Notes: generated by a model from the letters alone, not told the origin. Numbered from the stretch's first letter, positions 1-9,157 are shown. The stretch: 39,942 bases of DNA from Ga0077536 sp943370145 (GCA_943370145.1 CALRPY020000039.1:1-39942); one strand, 5' to 3'. Numbers and translations are program-made.

Positions 1-153
1 CCCGTTGACCGCTTGGGTACCCCTCCAAAACGGTAGCCAGAAATTGTCGTAACTTGGCCGCTCGCTGTCAATCACTCATTTGGCTTTTTCTGCAGGAAGT
101 ACGCTCAGCGCCTAACCACCCGGGGCCGCCTGCCCATGCACGGCGCCCGCATC

Positions 154-2604
154 CTATTCCTTTGCCGATTTCAGCCTGCGCTTGGGTGCCACCTTGGCGG
201 GCTTCACGGCAGCCTTGGCGGGCTTCACGGCAGCCTTGGTGGGCTTCACGGCAGCCTTGGCAGGCTTCGCGGCGGCCTTGGTCGCCTTCGCGGCAGGCTT
301 GGCGGTCGTCTTCCGGCCCCTGCCAAATGCAGGTTTCGCAGTCGCCAGCAGTTCCTGGCACTGTTCAAGACTCAGGGAGCCCGGCTCCACATCCTTCGGA
401 ATGCGCGCGTTCTTGCTGCCGTCGGTCACATAGGGCCCAAAGCGGCCGTTCAGGATGCGGATGGTCGTCTCAGGGAACACCCGGAGCTCCCGTGCGGCGT
501 CCGCGATCTTCTTCGCTTCGATCAGTTCCAGGGCCCGTTCCAGGGTCAACGTATAGGGGTCGTCTTCCACCTTGAGGGAGACGAACTTGTCTCCATGGCG
601 GATGTATGGGCCGAAACGACCGATGTTGGTCGACACCGCAATACCGTCCGGCGTAGTCCCGAGCTGGCGCGGCAGCTTGGTCAGGGCCAGCGCCTCCTCG
701 AGCGTGATCGTATCGATGCGCTGGCCCGGCCGCAGCCCGAAGAACTTAGGCTTGGCATCCTCGTTGTCCGGGTCGCCGATTGCGATGTACGGGCCGTAGC
801 GCCCCATGCGGGCGGACACCGGCAGGCCGGACGCGGGGTCAGTGCCCAACTGGCGGGCCTGGGTGGCTTCCTTGCGCGAGACGCTGGCTTCCTTGTCGGT
901 CACCGTTTCCTTGAAGGGCTTCCAGAACTCGCGCAACAGCGGAATCCAGTCCTTTTCGCCGCGGGACACGGCGTCCAGCTCGTCTTCGAGCTTCGCCGTG
1001 AAGTCGTAATCGACGTAGTGCCCGAAGTGGTTGGTCAGGAAATTGTTCACAATCCGGCCAATATCGGTCGGCCGGAAGCGCTTTTTGTCGAGTTCGACAT
1101 AATCGCGCTGCAGCAACGTCGAGATGATGGACGCATAGGTCGACGGACGGCCGATCCCGTATTCCTCGAGCGTCTTGACCAGCGTCGCTTCGGAATAGCG
1201 CGGCGGCGGCTCCGTGAAGTGCTGGTCTATGCGCACTTCCCTGAGGCTGACCTTCTCGCCTTCCTTCAGCACGGGCAGCGCCCCTTCTTCGGCCTGCTCG
1301 TCGTCCTGGCTTTCGGCGTAGACCATCATGAAGCCCGGCTCGGCAATCGTCGTGCCCGTGGCGCGGAACACGGCGTCGCCATGCGACTTCAGCTCGGCGG
1401 CCACAGCGTCGATGACGGCCGGGTTCATCTGGCACGCAACCGTCCGCTTCCAGATCAACTCATAGAGCTTGAACTGTTCGGGTGCGAGGTAGGCCTTTAC
1501 TTCGCGGGGTGTGCGCAGCACTGACGTCGGGCGGATGGCCTCATGGGCCTCCTGGGCATTCTTCGACTTCGTCTTGTACGTATGTGGCTTCGCCGGCAGC
1601 TGGGCGGCGCCATATTCCCGCTGGATGAACTCGCGGAGTTCCTCGACCGCTTCGCGGGCGAGGTTCAACGAGTCCGTACGCATGTAGGTGATGAGACCTT
1701 CGGCGCCGTTGCCCGTGTCGATGCCTTCGTACAGCTGCTGGGCCACCCGCATGGTGCGCTGGGCGGTGAAGCCGAGCTTGCGGACCGCTTCCTGCTGCAG
1801 CGTCGACGTGATGAACGGCGGCGCCGGGTTACGCTTGCGCTGCTTTTTCTCGACCGAGATGACCGTGAAACTGCCGTCCGTGCCCGCGAGGATGCCCGCC
1901 CGCACCGCCTCGGCCTGTTGCTGGTCGGTAATCGAGAACTGCTTGATCTTTTCGCCGCTGTACTGCGCGAGCTTGGCCGTGAAGTCGCCGGCCGTCGCGG
2001 ACATGTCCGCGTCCACGGTCCAGTATTCACGCGGCTTGAACTTCTCGATTTCGGCCTCGCGCTCGCAGATGAGGCGCAGCGCCGGGCTCTGCACGCGCCC
2101 GGCGGACAGCCCGCGGCGGATTTTTTTCCACAGCAATGGCGAGAGGTTGAACCCCACAAGGTAGTCCAGCGCGCGCCGCGCCTGCTGTGCATTGACGAGG
2201 TCGGTGGAGATCTCGCGCGGATTCGCCACCGCCTCCGCGATTGCCCGGGGCGTTATCTCGTGGAAGATCACCCGGCAGACTTTCTTGCCTGCCAGCGCGT
2301 TGCGCTCTTTCAGCAACTCGACGATGTGCCAGGAAATCGCCTCGCCCTCGCGATCCAAGTCGGTTGCGAGGTACAGGGCGTCCGCTTTCCTCGCCGACTT
2401 GGTGATGGCGTCGACGTACTTGGCGTTTCTCTCGATGACCTCGTAGGTCATCTCGAAATTGTGCTCGGTATCGACCGCGCCTTCCTTGGGCAGTAGATCC
2501 CGGACGTGGCCGTAGGAGGCGAGCACATCGTAGCCCGGCCCCAGATATTTCTTGATCGTCGTCGCCTTCGCCGGTGACTCGACAATGACCAGACTATGTC
2601 CCAT
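154..2604 (-). CDS. topA: DNA topoisomerase I (type IA), zinc-finger-less form
   Basis: Relaxes negatively supercoiled DNA by transient single-strand cleavage. The 816-residue protein starts with a Toprim domain (VIVESPAKA near residue 6, with Glu9; DLDREGE at 82-88 giving the metal-binding acids Asp82, Asp84 and Glu86). The active-site tyrosine is Tyr307 in the sequence ITYMRTDS. The C-terminal part carries at least three glycine-rich topoisomerase C-terminal repeats (GRYGPY, GRFGPY, GRFGPY) and ends in a Lys/Ala/Pro-rich basic tail of about 48 residues built from a 7-residue unit. I see no CxxC zinc-finger pairs, which the E. coli enzyme has. It is the last gene of the minus-strand LysM-dprA-smg-topA run, 63 nt downstream of smg. 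The family call is secure; the tail is probably a DNA-binding extension. Confidence 0.97.
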   Translation of the reverse strand: MGHSLVIVESPAKATTIKKYLGPGYDVLASYGHVRDLLPKEGAVDTEHNFEMTYEVIERNAKYVDAITKSARKADALYLATDLDREGEAISWHIVELLKERNALAGKKVCRVIFHEITPRAIAEAVANPREISTDLVNAQQARRALDYLVGFNLSPLLWKKIRRGLSAGRVQSPALRLICEREAEIEKFKPREYWTVDADMSATAGDFTAKLAQYSGEKIKQFSITDQQQAEAVRAGILAGTDGSFTVISVEKKQRKRNPAPPFITSTLQQEAVRKLGFTAQRTMRVAQQLYEGIDTGNGAEGLITYMRTDSLNLAREAVEELREFIQREYGAAQLPAKPHTYKTKSKNAQEAHEAIRPTSVLRTPREVKAYLAPEQFKLYELIWKRTVACQMNPAVIDAVAAELKSHGDAVFRATGTTIAEPGFMMVYAESQDDEQAEEGALPVLKEGEKVSLREVRIDQHFTEPPPRYSEATLVKTLEEYGIGRPSTYASIISTLLQRDYVELDKKRFRPTDIGRIVNNFLTNHFGHYVDYDFTAKLEDELDAVSRGEKDWIPLLREFWKPFKETVTDKEASVSRKEATQARQLGTDPASGLPVSARMGRYGPYIAIGDPDNEDAKPKFFGLRPGQRIDTITLEEALALTKLPRQLGTTPDGIAVSTNIGRFGPYIRHGDKFVSLKVEDDPYTLTLERALELIEAKKIADAARELRVFPETTIRILNGRFGPYVTDGSKNARIPKDVEPGSLSLEQCQELLATAKPAFGRGRKTTAKPAAKATKAAAKPAKAAVKPTKAAVKPAKAAVKPAKVAPKRRLKSAKE
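190..305. repeat. 21-bp tandem repeat inside topA 3' end
   Basis: About four to five copies of a 21-bp unit (plus-strand form AGCCTTGGCGGGCTTCACGG plus one base) with a few substitutions. On the coding (minus) strand the unit encodes the heptad AVKPAKA. It lies wholly within the topA reading frame, and 21 bp keeps frame, so copy number can vary without breaking the gene. Confidence 0.85.
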
Positions 2605-2667
2605 CGGGCTGACGCGAATCCAAGCTGTGAATGTTTTTTAAGTGACTGAGGGAAAAGGCGGAATCAA

Positions 2668-3147
2668 TCAATGGAGGAAGCCGTATGCACCTTCATTGAC
2701 GATGTCCTCCATCGAGAAATAGGCGTCTTCCTGGCCAGGCATGTTGAATAGCACCATCAGGACGATCCATTTCAGTTGCTCGACGTCGATGTTTTCCGAA
2801 TCGAGGGCCATGACGCGCTCGATGACGAGTTCGCGGGTCGTAGCACCCAGTACGCCGGTCGACTCCAGATACAGCAGGAAGCCCTGGCATTCAGGGTCAA
2901 GCTTCTGCTGCTCTTCCGCCGAAAAGCACCGGTGCGAGGTCGGTTGCTCGAGCACGGTTTCCGCGGCGTTGTCATGGTTCCAGGCAAGATCCTTCAGCCA
3001 GTCGAGCGCCCTGCGAACGACGCCGGATTCGAAGCCGGCCTCGCGGAGCGAGCCCCGCAGTCGGTCGTGATCATCGAGGATTTCGACGTCTTCGTCGGCG
3101 TAATGCTCGAATATGTAAATAAGGACGTCTATCACCGTGTGATTCAT
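2668..3147 (-). CDS. smg: Smg family protein (DUF494)
   Basis: A 159-residue acidic, mostly helical protein of the Smg/DUF494 family. The N-terminus MNHTVIDVLIYIFEHY is characteristic, and the C-terminus is rich in acids and aromatics. I chose the ATG at 3147 because family similarity begins there; the open frame runs 43 codons further upstream without family-like sequence. It lies between dprA and topA, the usual gammaproteobacterial position. Its molecular function is not established; the conserved link with dprA and topA suggests a DNA-related or regulatory role, which is inference only. Confidence 0.92.
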   Translation of the reverse strand: MNHTVIDVLIYIFEHYADEDVEILDDHDRLRGSLREAGFESGVVRRALDWLKDLAWNHDNAAETVLEQPTSHRCFSAEEQQKLDPECQGFLLYLESTGVLGATTRELVIERVMALDSENIDVEQLKWIVLMVLFNMPGQEDAYFSMEDIVNEGAYGFLH

Positions 3148-3247
3148 GATTCGTCTCGGGGCGAAGCTGGCGACGGTTGGGATGAGCGACTTCCGGAAAG
3201 CCGGCTCGCGCCAACGGACGATCGGTTGCACCGTGCCGTGCACGGGC

Positions 3248-4381
3248 TCAAGCGGGAATCTTGCCGGTGCGGACATAGGCGCCGCCGGTAACTGCGCGCA
3301 CTAATCCCTTCATCTCAAGCGCGGTCAGGATGGATGAAACCTCAGGGGCCGTCAATCCGCACTGGTCCACGATCTCGTCCACGCCTAGCGGCTGAAAATC
3401 ACAGCATTCGTAGACGGCGAGTTGTTTCGCGGACAGTCCTTCGTGGCCAGAACCCTGATTTCCAGCGGTGCCGGTATCCGCCCGCAGCGTCGGCAGGGGC
3501 GTGAAGCCGGGCAACTCGGCAAGGATGTCGTCCACGGTTTCGGCCAGCACCGCGCCGTCGCGCAGCAACGCGTGGCATCCCCTGCTCAGCGGGTTGCGCA
3601 CGGAGCCCGGCATCGCAAAGACCTCGCGGCCCTGTTCTAGCGCGTGTCGCGCCGTGACGAGCGACCCGCTCGTCAATGCCGCCTCCACCACCAGGGTGCC
3701 AAGGGCGAGCCCGCTGATGATTCGGTTACGGCGAGGGAAAAAGGCCGGCAGGGGGCGGGTGCCCAGCGGGAACTCCGAAACCAGCGCCCCCTCCTCACGG
3801 ATTCTGTCCGCGAGCCGCCGGTTGGCTGCGGGGTAGATGTGGTCGACGCCACAGCCGAAGACCGCGAGCGTGGCCCCACCCCCGTCCAGGGCCCCTTGAT
3901 GCGCGGCCGCGTCTATCCCATGCGCGAGGCCACTGGTGATGACGAGCCCGGCCCTGGCCAGCTGTGCTGCGAACTCGCGCGCCGTATCCCGGGCGGAGGC
4001 GGTCGCCTGCCGACTGCCCACCACGGCTATCTGCGCCGCGGCCAGGCATGCCGGGTTGCCTTCCACATGCAGGACCGGCGGCGGCGACGGGATGGCGGCC
4101 AGCAACGGGGGATAGGCGCGGTCAACCAGTGTCAGCAGCCGGCGGCGGGGATTTGCGGCAAGCCACTCGAGGGCTCGTTCGCCGGCAGTCCAGTCAGGGG
4201 CAAGCCCGTGGCGGGACAGGATCTCGCGCGCGGTGGCGGTCAGCGCCGACCGCGGCGCGCCTGCGGCGCGCAGGGTCGCCAGGGTGCCGAGCGCACCCGC
4301 CAGCTGTTCGGGTTTCGAATTCAGCCCCGCGTGCAGGACTGCAGCGATACCGGCGCCGTCGATGTCCAGTCCATTGTCCAT
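3248..4381 (-). CDS. dprA: DNA processing protein DprA
   Basis: DprA binds incoming single-stranded DNA during natural transformation and loads RecA. The 377-residue protein has an N-terminal helical region (about 1-100) and a Rossmann-like core with GSRQAT at 122-127, SGLAHGID at 150-157, FPRRNRIISGLA at 215-226 and TSGSLVTA at 237-244. A C-terminal winged-helix-like region occupies about 310-375. It starts at an ATG 51 nt after the LysM gene and ends 100 nt before smg. Length and motifs are normal for the family. Its presence shows ssDNA-handling capacity but does not by itself show that the organism is competent. Confidence 0.95.
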   Translation of the reverse strand: MDNGLDIDGAGIAAVLHAGLNSKPEQLAGALGTLATLRAAGAPRSALTATAREILSRHGLAPDWTAGERALEWLAANPRRRLLTLVDRAYPPLLAAIPSPPPVLHVEGNPACLAAAQIAVVGSRQATASARDTAREFAAQLARAGLVITSGLAHGIDAAAHQGALDGGGATLAVFGCGVDHIYPAANRRLADRIREEGALVSEFPLGTRPLPAFFPRRNRIISGLALGTLVVEAALTSGSLVTARHALEQGREVFAMPGSVRNPLSRGCHALLRDGAVLAETVDDILAELPGFTPLPTLRADTGTAGNQGSGHEGLSAKQLAVYECCDFQPLGVDEIVDQCGLTAPEVSSILTALEMKGLVRAVTGGAYVRTGKIPA

Positions 4382-4432
4382 CGGCCGGCATCGTAACGCG
4401 CCGGCCGGCCGCGTTTCATGCGGGGCGGGGGA

Positions 4433-5602
4433 TCAGGGATTCCTGACCTTGTCGAGCACGTACACCGGGCGCTGCGTGTTCATCACGAGGCCGTAGCTGA
4501 CGGAGTCGAAGGTGCGGAACACCAGCACCTCGCCCGCGCGCTCCTCGGGCAGCATGACCCTGACCGGCGCGCCGCCCACCCGTTCCCCCAGCGCCTCGTC
4601 GACCGCCAGCTTGGTGTCGCGAAGATCGTTTGCAACGCCGTCGAAGAAGCGTCCCACGGCTGACGGGTTCTCGAGTTCCTGCCGCTTGAGGTCGTCCAGG
4701 CGCTGGCGATGCGCCATTTTCGTGCCGATCGGGTCTTCGATCTCCTGACCCGCCTGGAAAATGCCCAGCACGTGACCGGGTTCCAGGCCGTCAGCCGAGC
4801 CACGGTTGATGACCACGACGTGATGCTGGCCGATCTGGGACACGCCGTCGACAACCGAAATGATGCGGCCATCGACCGCGTCATTCGGGGCGCGCGGGAT
4901 GAAGGCGGGGTACTCGTCGAGTTCCTGGGGCATCAGCCGGTCGCCCTTCAACACCTCCCGATTGCTCCAGGTCAGGACGCCCGTAGCGGGATCACCGAAC
5001 TTGTGCAGCTGCACATCAGCGACGTGCAATGCCTCGTAGCCGAGCACCGCGCCCGTGTCCGGGTCCTTGTAGGCCCCGCCCGGGCGATACACGCTGTACT
5101 TGTCACCCGCATCTTCATTGAGCCCACGGATGTAGATGCGGCCGCCGGCGCCAACGGCGAGGTGCTCGTCCTGGCTGCCGACGACGTAGGCCGACGCCTC
5201 GATTTCGGCCTGGGTCACCACCTTCGGGCGACTCAGGAACTGATGGATGGCATCGAGCGGAATTGGCGGGATTGCGTCGTCGTGGGCATGCTCGCGCACG
5301 GACGGCGTCAGCTTGACCAGCCGGCTGCGCGTCAGGCTCAGGATCGGCTTGCCGTCGACATAGGTCAGCGTGACCACGTCTCCCGGGTAAATCAGGTGCG
5401 GATTCTTGATTTGCGGGTTGACCTGCCATATGTCAGGCCATTGCCACGGATGGCTCAAGAAGCGACCAGCGATGTCCCACAAGGTATCGCCCCGAACCAC
5501 GGTATAGCTCTGCGGATGGGCCGGGTTGAGTACCACTTCGGCGGCCGAAGCGGCGCCCAGGAACCCCGCCAAGCACATAGAAACTAAAAATTTTCTATGC
5601 AT
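4433..5602 (-). CDS. LysM-domain cell-wall protein
   Basis: A 389-residue secreted protein. Residues 1-20 form a signal peptide ending in ASA before AEVVL. A LysM peptidoglycan-binding domain spans about 32-80 (YTVVRGDTLWDIAGRF through the conserved NPQIKNPHLIYPGD region). The remaining 300 residues belong to the uncharacterised C-terminal part seen in LysM proteins encoded beside dprA in Pseudomonas and relatives; I recognise no catalytic domain. It is probably periplasmic or outer-membrane associated and binds glycan strands. It is the first gene of the minus-strand run and is divergent from def, with an AT-rich shared promoter region between them. Confidence 0.9.
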   Translation of the reverse strand: MHRKFLVSMCLAGFLGAASAAEVVLNPAHPQSYTVVRGDTLWDIAGRFLSHPWQWPDIWQVNPQIKNPHLIYPGDVVTLTYVDGKPILSLTRSRLVKLTPSVREHAHDDAIPPIPLDAIHQFLSRPKVVTQAEIEASAYVVGSQDEHLAVGAGGRIYIRGLNEDAGDKYSVYRPGGAYKDPDTGAVLGYEALHVADVQLHKFGDPATGVLTWSNREVLKGDRLMPQELDEYPAFIPRAPNDAVDGRIISVVDGVSQIGQHHVVVINRGSADGLEPGHVLGIFQAGQEIEDPIGTKMAHRQRLDDLKRQELENPSAVGRFFDGVANDLRDTKLAVDEALGERVGGAPVRVMLPEERAGEVLVFRTFDSVSYGLVMNTQRPVYVLDKVRNP

Positions 5603-5632
5603 ATCAATACTCTTATGCGCATCGGTTAACGT

Positions 5633-5641
5633 AGTTTAGCA
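5633..5641 (-). promoter_or_regulatory. candidate extended -10 promoter for the LysM-dprA-smg-topA run
   Basis: In a locally AT-rich stretch the minus strand reads TGCTAAACT, an extended -10 element (TGn followed by TAAACT), about 30 nt before the LysM start codon. No good -35 is visible at 17-18 nt, which is usual for extended -10 promoters. An AAGAG ribosome-binding site lies at 5610-5614. Assignment is by pattern and position only. Confidence 0.35.
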
Positions 5642-5698
5642 GAAAATAAGTGAAATACGACAGGCCCCTGCCAGGCAGCTTCGAGGGACTTGATCGGC

Positions 5699-5727
5699 TT
5701 GAAGGATCAGTGCCTTAACTCTATCCT
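5699..5727 (+). promoter_or_regulatory. candidate sigma-70 promoter for def-fmt-rsmB
   Basis: TTGAAG at 5699-5704, a 17-nt spacer, then TATCCT at 5722-5727, placed about 30 nt before the def start codon. A GAGGA ribosome-binding site follows at 5741-5745. The spacing is ideal but the -10 is only a moderate match. Confidence 0.35.
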
Positions 5728-5756
5728 TCCACGCAATCCAGAGGACATTTGCCAGC

Positions 5757-6260
5757 ATGGCGATACTGCAGATCCTTCACTATCCCGACCCCCGGCTGCG
5801 CACCGTCGCCAAGCCGGTATCCGTGTTCGGCGACGAAGTGCAGCGCATGGTCGCCGACATGCTCGAGACGATGTATGCGGCACCCGGGATCGGCCTCGCG
5901 GCGACCCAGGTCAACATACATAAAAGAATCCTCGTCACGGACACCTCGCGCGATGGCACCGACCCGCGCTGTTTCATCAACCCCCAGATTGTCGAATCGC
6001 GCGGGGTGGAGCAGATGGACGAGGGCTGCCTGTCGGTGCCGGATGTCTTCGAAACCGTGGAACGCGCTGAATGGATCCGGGTTCAGGCCTTCGATCAGTT
6101 CGGCGCGCCGTTCGAACTCGAACTCGACGGCCTGCTCGCGGTCTGCGTCCAGCACGAAATCGACCACCTCGACGGCAAACTGTTCGTTGACCGGCTGTCG
6201 ACCCTCAAACGCTCGCGCATCCGCCGCAAATTCGAGAAAGCGCAGAAACAGGCGCTGTGA
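5757..6260 (+). CDS. def: peptide deformylase
   Basis: Removes the formyl group from the N-terminal methionine of nascent proteins. The 167-residue protein has all three family motifs: GIGLAATQ at 44-51, EGCLS at 89-93 with the metal ligand Cys91, and HEIDH at 133-137 with metal ligands His133 and His137 and catalytic Glu134. Length matches E. coli Def (169). A GAGGA ribosome-binding site lies 11 nt before the ATG. It is the first gene of a plus-strand series running to the TPR gene at 13095 and is paired with fmt, which adds the formyl group that Def later removes. Confidence 0.97.
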   Translation: MAILQILHYPDPRLRTVAKPVSVFGDEVQRMVADMLETMYAAPGIGLAATQVNIHKRILVTDTSRDGTDPRCFINPQIVESRGVEQMDEGCLSVPDVFETVERAEWIRVQAFDQFGAPFELELDGLLAVCVQHEIDHLDGKLFVDRLSTLKRSRIRRKFEKAQKQAL

Positions 6261-6339
6261 CGACCCGCCGGCACGCTGCGGTGCCGGTGGCGTTGCCCTT
6301 CCATGAACAGATGTCCCAAGCGCCTAGCGCGGTTCCCCC

Positions 6340-7272
6340 ATGTCTAGATTGAAAGTCGTCTTCGCCGGCACGCCGGCCTTCGCCGTGCCGTCACTGGAGA
6401 CTCTGCTGGCCCATCCCGAGGTTGCCGTCCAGGCGGTCTACACGCAGCCCGACCGGCCGGCCGGCCGCGGCCAGTCCCTGCGTGAAAGTGACGTCAAGCA
6501 GGCGGCCCTGCGGCACGGCCTGCCTGTCGAACAGCCGGCAAGCATGCGCGATGCCGAAGCACAGGGGCGCTTCGCCGGTTTTGCCTGCGATCTGCTCGTC
6601 GTCACGGCTTTCGGCCAGATCCTGCCGGCCGCCGTGCTCGACGCGCCACGGCTCGGGGCCATCAACGTGCACGCGTCGCTGCTCCCGCGCTGGCGCGGCG
6701 CAGCCCCCATCCAGCGTGCGCTGATGGCCGGCGACACGACGACCGGCGTCACCATCATGCGCATCGTCGAGCGCCTGGATGCCGGCCCCATGCTCCTTTC
6801 GCGCAGCCTGCCGATCGAAGCTGACGATACCGGCGGCAGCCTGCACGACAAGCTCGCCCTGCTCGGTGGCGAGGCCCTCCACGCGGCGCTCGACGCACTG
6901 GTCGCGGGGACGGCCACCGAGACACCGCAGGACGAGGGCGCCGTGACCTATGCGAAGAAAATCGACCGTGCCGATCGCCCGCTCGACTGGTCGCGCAGCG
7001 CCGACGAGCTCGACCGCCAGGTCCGGGCGCTGAGTCCCAGCCCCATGGCCAGCACCGAACTCGGCGGGCTGCCGGTCAACATCGTGGCGGCCCAGCCCCT
7101 GCAACTCCCGCAATCCGCCCCTCCCGGCAGCCTGCTGCACTGCGCCGAGGACGGCATCGTGCTGGCGTGCGCCGATGGCGCGCTCCGGATCACCAGCCTG
7201 CAGCCATCGGGCAAACGCCCGCTGACAGCGCGCGAATTCATCAACGGCTACCGAAAGCACCTGGGCCTTTGA
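6340..7272 (+). CDS. fmt: methionyl-tRNA formyltransferase
   Basis: Formylates initiator Met-tRNA using 10-formyltetrahydrofolate. The 310-residue protein has the hydrolase-type N-terminal domain with the catalytic set Asn109, His111 (INVHASLLPRWRGAAPIQ) and Asp147 (ERLDAGP), followed by the OB-fold C-terminal domain that contacts the tRNA. It starts 79 nt after def, and its stop codon overlaps the TTG start of rsmB. Length and motifs are normal. Confidence 0.97.
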   Translation: MSRLKVVFAGTPAFAVPSLETLLAHPEVAVQAVYTQPDRPAGRGQSLRESDVKQAALRHGLPVEQPASMRDAEAQGRFAGFACDLLVVTAFGQILPAAVLDAPRLGAINVHASLLPRWRGAAPIQRALMAGDTTTGVTIMRIVERLDAGPMLLSRSLPIEADDTGGSLHDKLALLGGEALHAALDALVAGTATETPQDEGAVTYAKKIDRADRPLDWSRSADELDRQVRALSPSPMASTELGGLPVNIVAAQPLQLPQSAPPGSLLHCAEDGIVLACADGALRITSLQPSGKRPLTAREFINGYRKHLGL

Positions 7273-8591
7273 ACGCACCGCCTGCACCGTCCCCCCGCGC
7301 AGTCGCCGCGCGTGTCCTCCACGCCGTGATCCACGACGGCGCATTGCTGGATCGGGAACTCGAGTCGGTGCGTGGCACGGGCCTCGAGGCACGCGACCAG
7401 GCCTTCGTCCAGGAATGCAGCTACGGTGTGCTCCGGCGTTACCACGCGCTGCGCCATCGCCTGGCAAGCCTGCTCGAGCGCCCGCTGCGGAAACGCGACG
7501 GGATCATCGAGGTGCTGCTGCTGAGCGCGCTGCACCAGCTGTTCGAGATGGACGCGCCGGCGCATGCCGTGGTCGATGCCTCGGCGAACGCCTGCCGCGA
7601 GCTCGACAGGTCCTGGGCGGCGGGTCTGGTCAACGCGACCCTGCGCAACGCGCTGCGTCAGCGCGCCCACTACGCGCCCCCGACCGCAGCCGACGTCGAG
7701 GCCTGCTGGAATCACCCGCAGTGGCTGGTCGACGCGATACGCGCGGCATGGCCAGAGGACTGGCGGGCGGTCCTGACGGCGGCTGCGGCCCACCCGCCGT
7801 TCGCGCTGCGCGTGAATGCGCGACGTATCTCGCGGGACGACTACCTCGCCCGGCTGCGCGACGCGGGCATCGCGGCATCGGCGGCACCGTTCTGCCCCCA
7901 GGGTGTGGTGCCGGACAGGGCGCTGCCGGTGAGCCGGTTGCCGGGTTTCGACGAGGGGCTGGTGTCCGTGCAGGACGCGGCCGCCCAGCTCGCCGCACCG
8001 CTGCTCGACGCAACCGCGGGCCAGCGGGTGCTCGATGCCTGTGCCGCGCCGGGCGGCAAGGCGATGCACTTGCTGGAGACTTGCGTCGGCCCCCTGGACC
8101 TGACGGCGCTCGACGTCGACGCGAGAAGGCTCGCGAGGGTCACCCAGAACGCGGAACGTCTCGGGCTGCAGTGCCGAATCACCTGTGGCGATGCCGCCGA
8201 GCCCGCCGGCTGGTGGGACGGTCAGGCCTACGACCGCATCCTGCTCGATGCCCCGTGTTCGGCCACCGGCGTCATCCGCCGGCATCCGGACATCAAGCTG
8301 CACCGGCGCGCCGCAGACCTGCCGCTGCTGGCGGCGAGACAATCCGCGATTCTCGACGCGCTCTGGCCGCTCCTGCGCGAGGGCGGTAAGCTCGTGTACG
8401 CGACCTGCTCGATCCTGCCCGCCGAAAATGACGCCATCCTCGCGACAGCCAGGGGGCGCCATGGCGATTTCAATGTCCTGCACATCAGCGCCGACTGGGG
8501 ACGCCCGACGGCGCACGGCCGCCAGATCCTGAGCGGCGAACACGGCATGGACGGTTTCTACTACGCGCTGATCGAGAAACGCCCCCGATGA
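7269..8591 (+). CDS. rsmB: 16S rRNA (cytosine-967 C5)-methyltransferase RsmB
   Basis: Methylates C967 of 16S rRNA with S-adenosylmethionine. The 440-residue protein has an N-terminal NusB-like RNA-binding domain (about 8-140) and a C-terminal methyltransferase domain with CAAPGGK at 258-264, the general-acid/release Cys330 (DAPCSATGVIRRHPDI) and the nucleophile Cys380 (ATCSILPAEN); these align with Cys325 and Cys375 of the E. coli enzyme. I place the start at the TTG at 7269, overlapping the fmt stop as TTGA. The only ATG upstream lies 34 codons inside fmt, and family similarity starts near the TTG. The end overlaps the DUF4390 start by ATGA. Confidence 0.93.
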   Translation: MNAPPAPSPRAVAARVLHAVIHDGALLDRELESVRGTGLEARDQAFVQECSYGVLRRYHALRHRLASLLERPLRKRDGIIEVLLLSALHQLFEMDAPAHAVVDASANACRELDRSWAAGLVNATLRNALRQRAHYAPPTAADVEACWNHPQWLVDAIRAAWPEDWRAVLTAAAAHPPFALRVNARRISRDDYLARLRDAGIAASAAPFCPQGVVPDRALPVSRLPGFDEGLVSVQDAAAQLAAPLLDATAGQRVLDACAAPGGKAMHLLETCVGPLDLTALDVDARRLARVTQNAERLGLQCRITCGDAAEPAGWWDGQAYDRILLDAPCSATGVIRRHPDIKLHRRAADLPLLAARQSAILDALWPLLREGGKLVYATCSILPAENDAILATARGRHGDFNVLHISADWGRPTAHGRQILSGEHGMDGFYYALIEKRPR

Positions 8592-9157
8592 ACGTGCGAC
8601 GCATGCGGAATCTGCTGTCAATCTGGGCGCTGCTGGCCTTCCTGTGGCCGGCCAGCGCCCTCGCGCGTGATTTCACGATCGAGTCGGTGGCCGGACGCAT
8701 CACCGATGGGCAGTTCATCGTCGACGCCCGCATCGATGTGCAGCTGAACGAAAGCACGATCGAAGCGCTCGAGAACGGCGTCACGCTCGAATTCGAATTG
8801 CAGGCGGCCCTCCTGCGGCCGCGTCGACTGTGGTGGGACGCCGAGGTCACGGCCGTCACCCGGCGCTTCCTGCTCGGACGGCATGCGCTCGCGGACGGCT
8901 ACACCTTGAGCGAACCCGGGGCCGACCAGCACCTGATCTTCAAGAACATGGATGACGCCCTCTCCGCGCTGGGCGACGTGCGCGACTTCGTTGCCGGCAG
9001 CGCCGCAGGGCAGGTGTCGTCGACCGGCAAATACCGTGGGCGCCTGCGTCTGCGGCTCGACATCGAGGCGCTACCCGCGCCGCTGCGCCCCATTGCCTAC
9101 ATCTCCCCGAGCTGGCGGCTGTCGAGCGGCTGGTATGAATGGGTGTTCGTGCCGTGA
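8588..9157 (+). CDS. DUF4390 secreted or periplasmic protein
   Basis: A 189-residue protein with a signal peptide (about 1-26, ending ASALA before RDFTIES) and a single beta-rich domain typical of DUF4390. This family is repeatedly found directly before an NtrY-like sensor kinase and after rsmB. Its start overlaps the rsmB stop (ATGA) and its end overlaps the kinase gene, so it is probably translated with it. A role as a periplasmic partner or ligand sensor for the kinase is plausible from context but is inference; no biochemical function is known to me. Confidence 0.88.
   Translation: MNVRRMRNLLSIWALLAFLWPASALARDFTIESVAGRITDGQFIVDARIDVQLNESTIEALENGVTLEFELQAALLRPRRLWWDAEVTAVTRRFLLGRHALADGYTLSEPGADQHLIFKNMDDALSALGDVRDFVAGSAAGQVSSTGKYRGRLRLRLDIEALPAPLRPIAYISPSWRLSSGWYEWVFVP

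Noticed and set aside
1..153. Left edge downstream of topA examined for a gene or terminator
   Set aside because: No coding frame with support, no hairpin followed by a T-run and no tRNA fold were seen.
190..305. Tandem 21-bp units considered as a CRISPR array or satellite
   Set aside because: There are no spacers; the units are contiguous, in frame and coding for the TopA tail.
136..1524. Long plus-strand open frame antisense to topA
   Set aside because: Low-complexity, codon-shadow composition with no domain; topA on the other strand is certain. High GC produces such frames.
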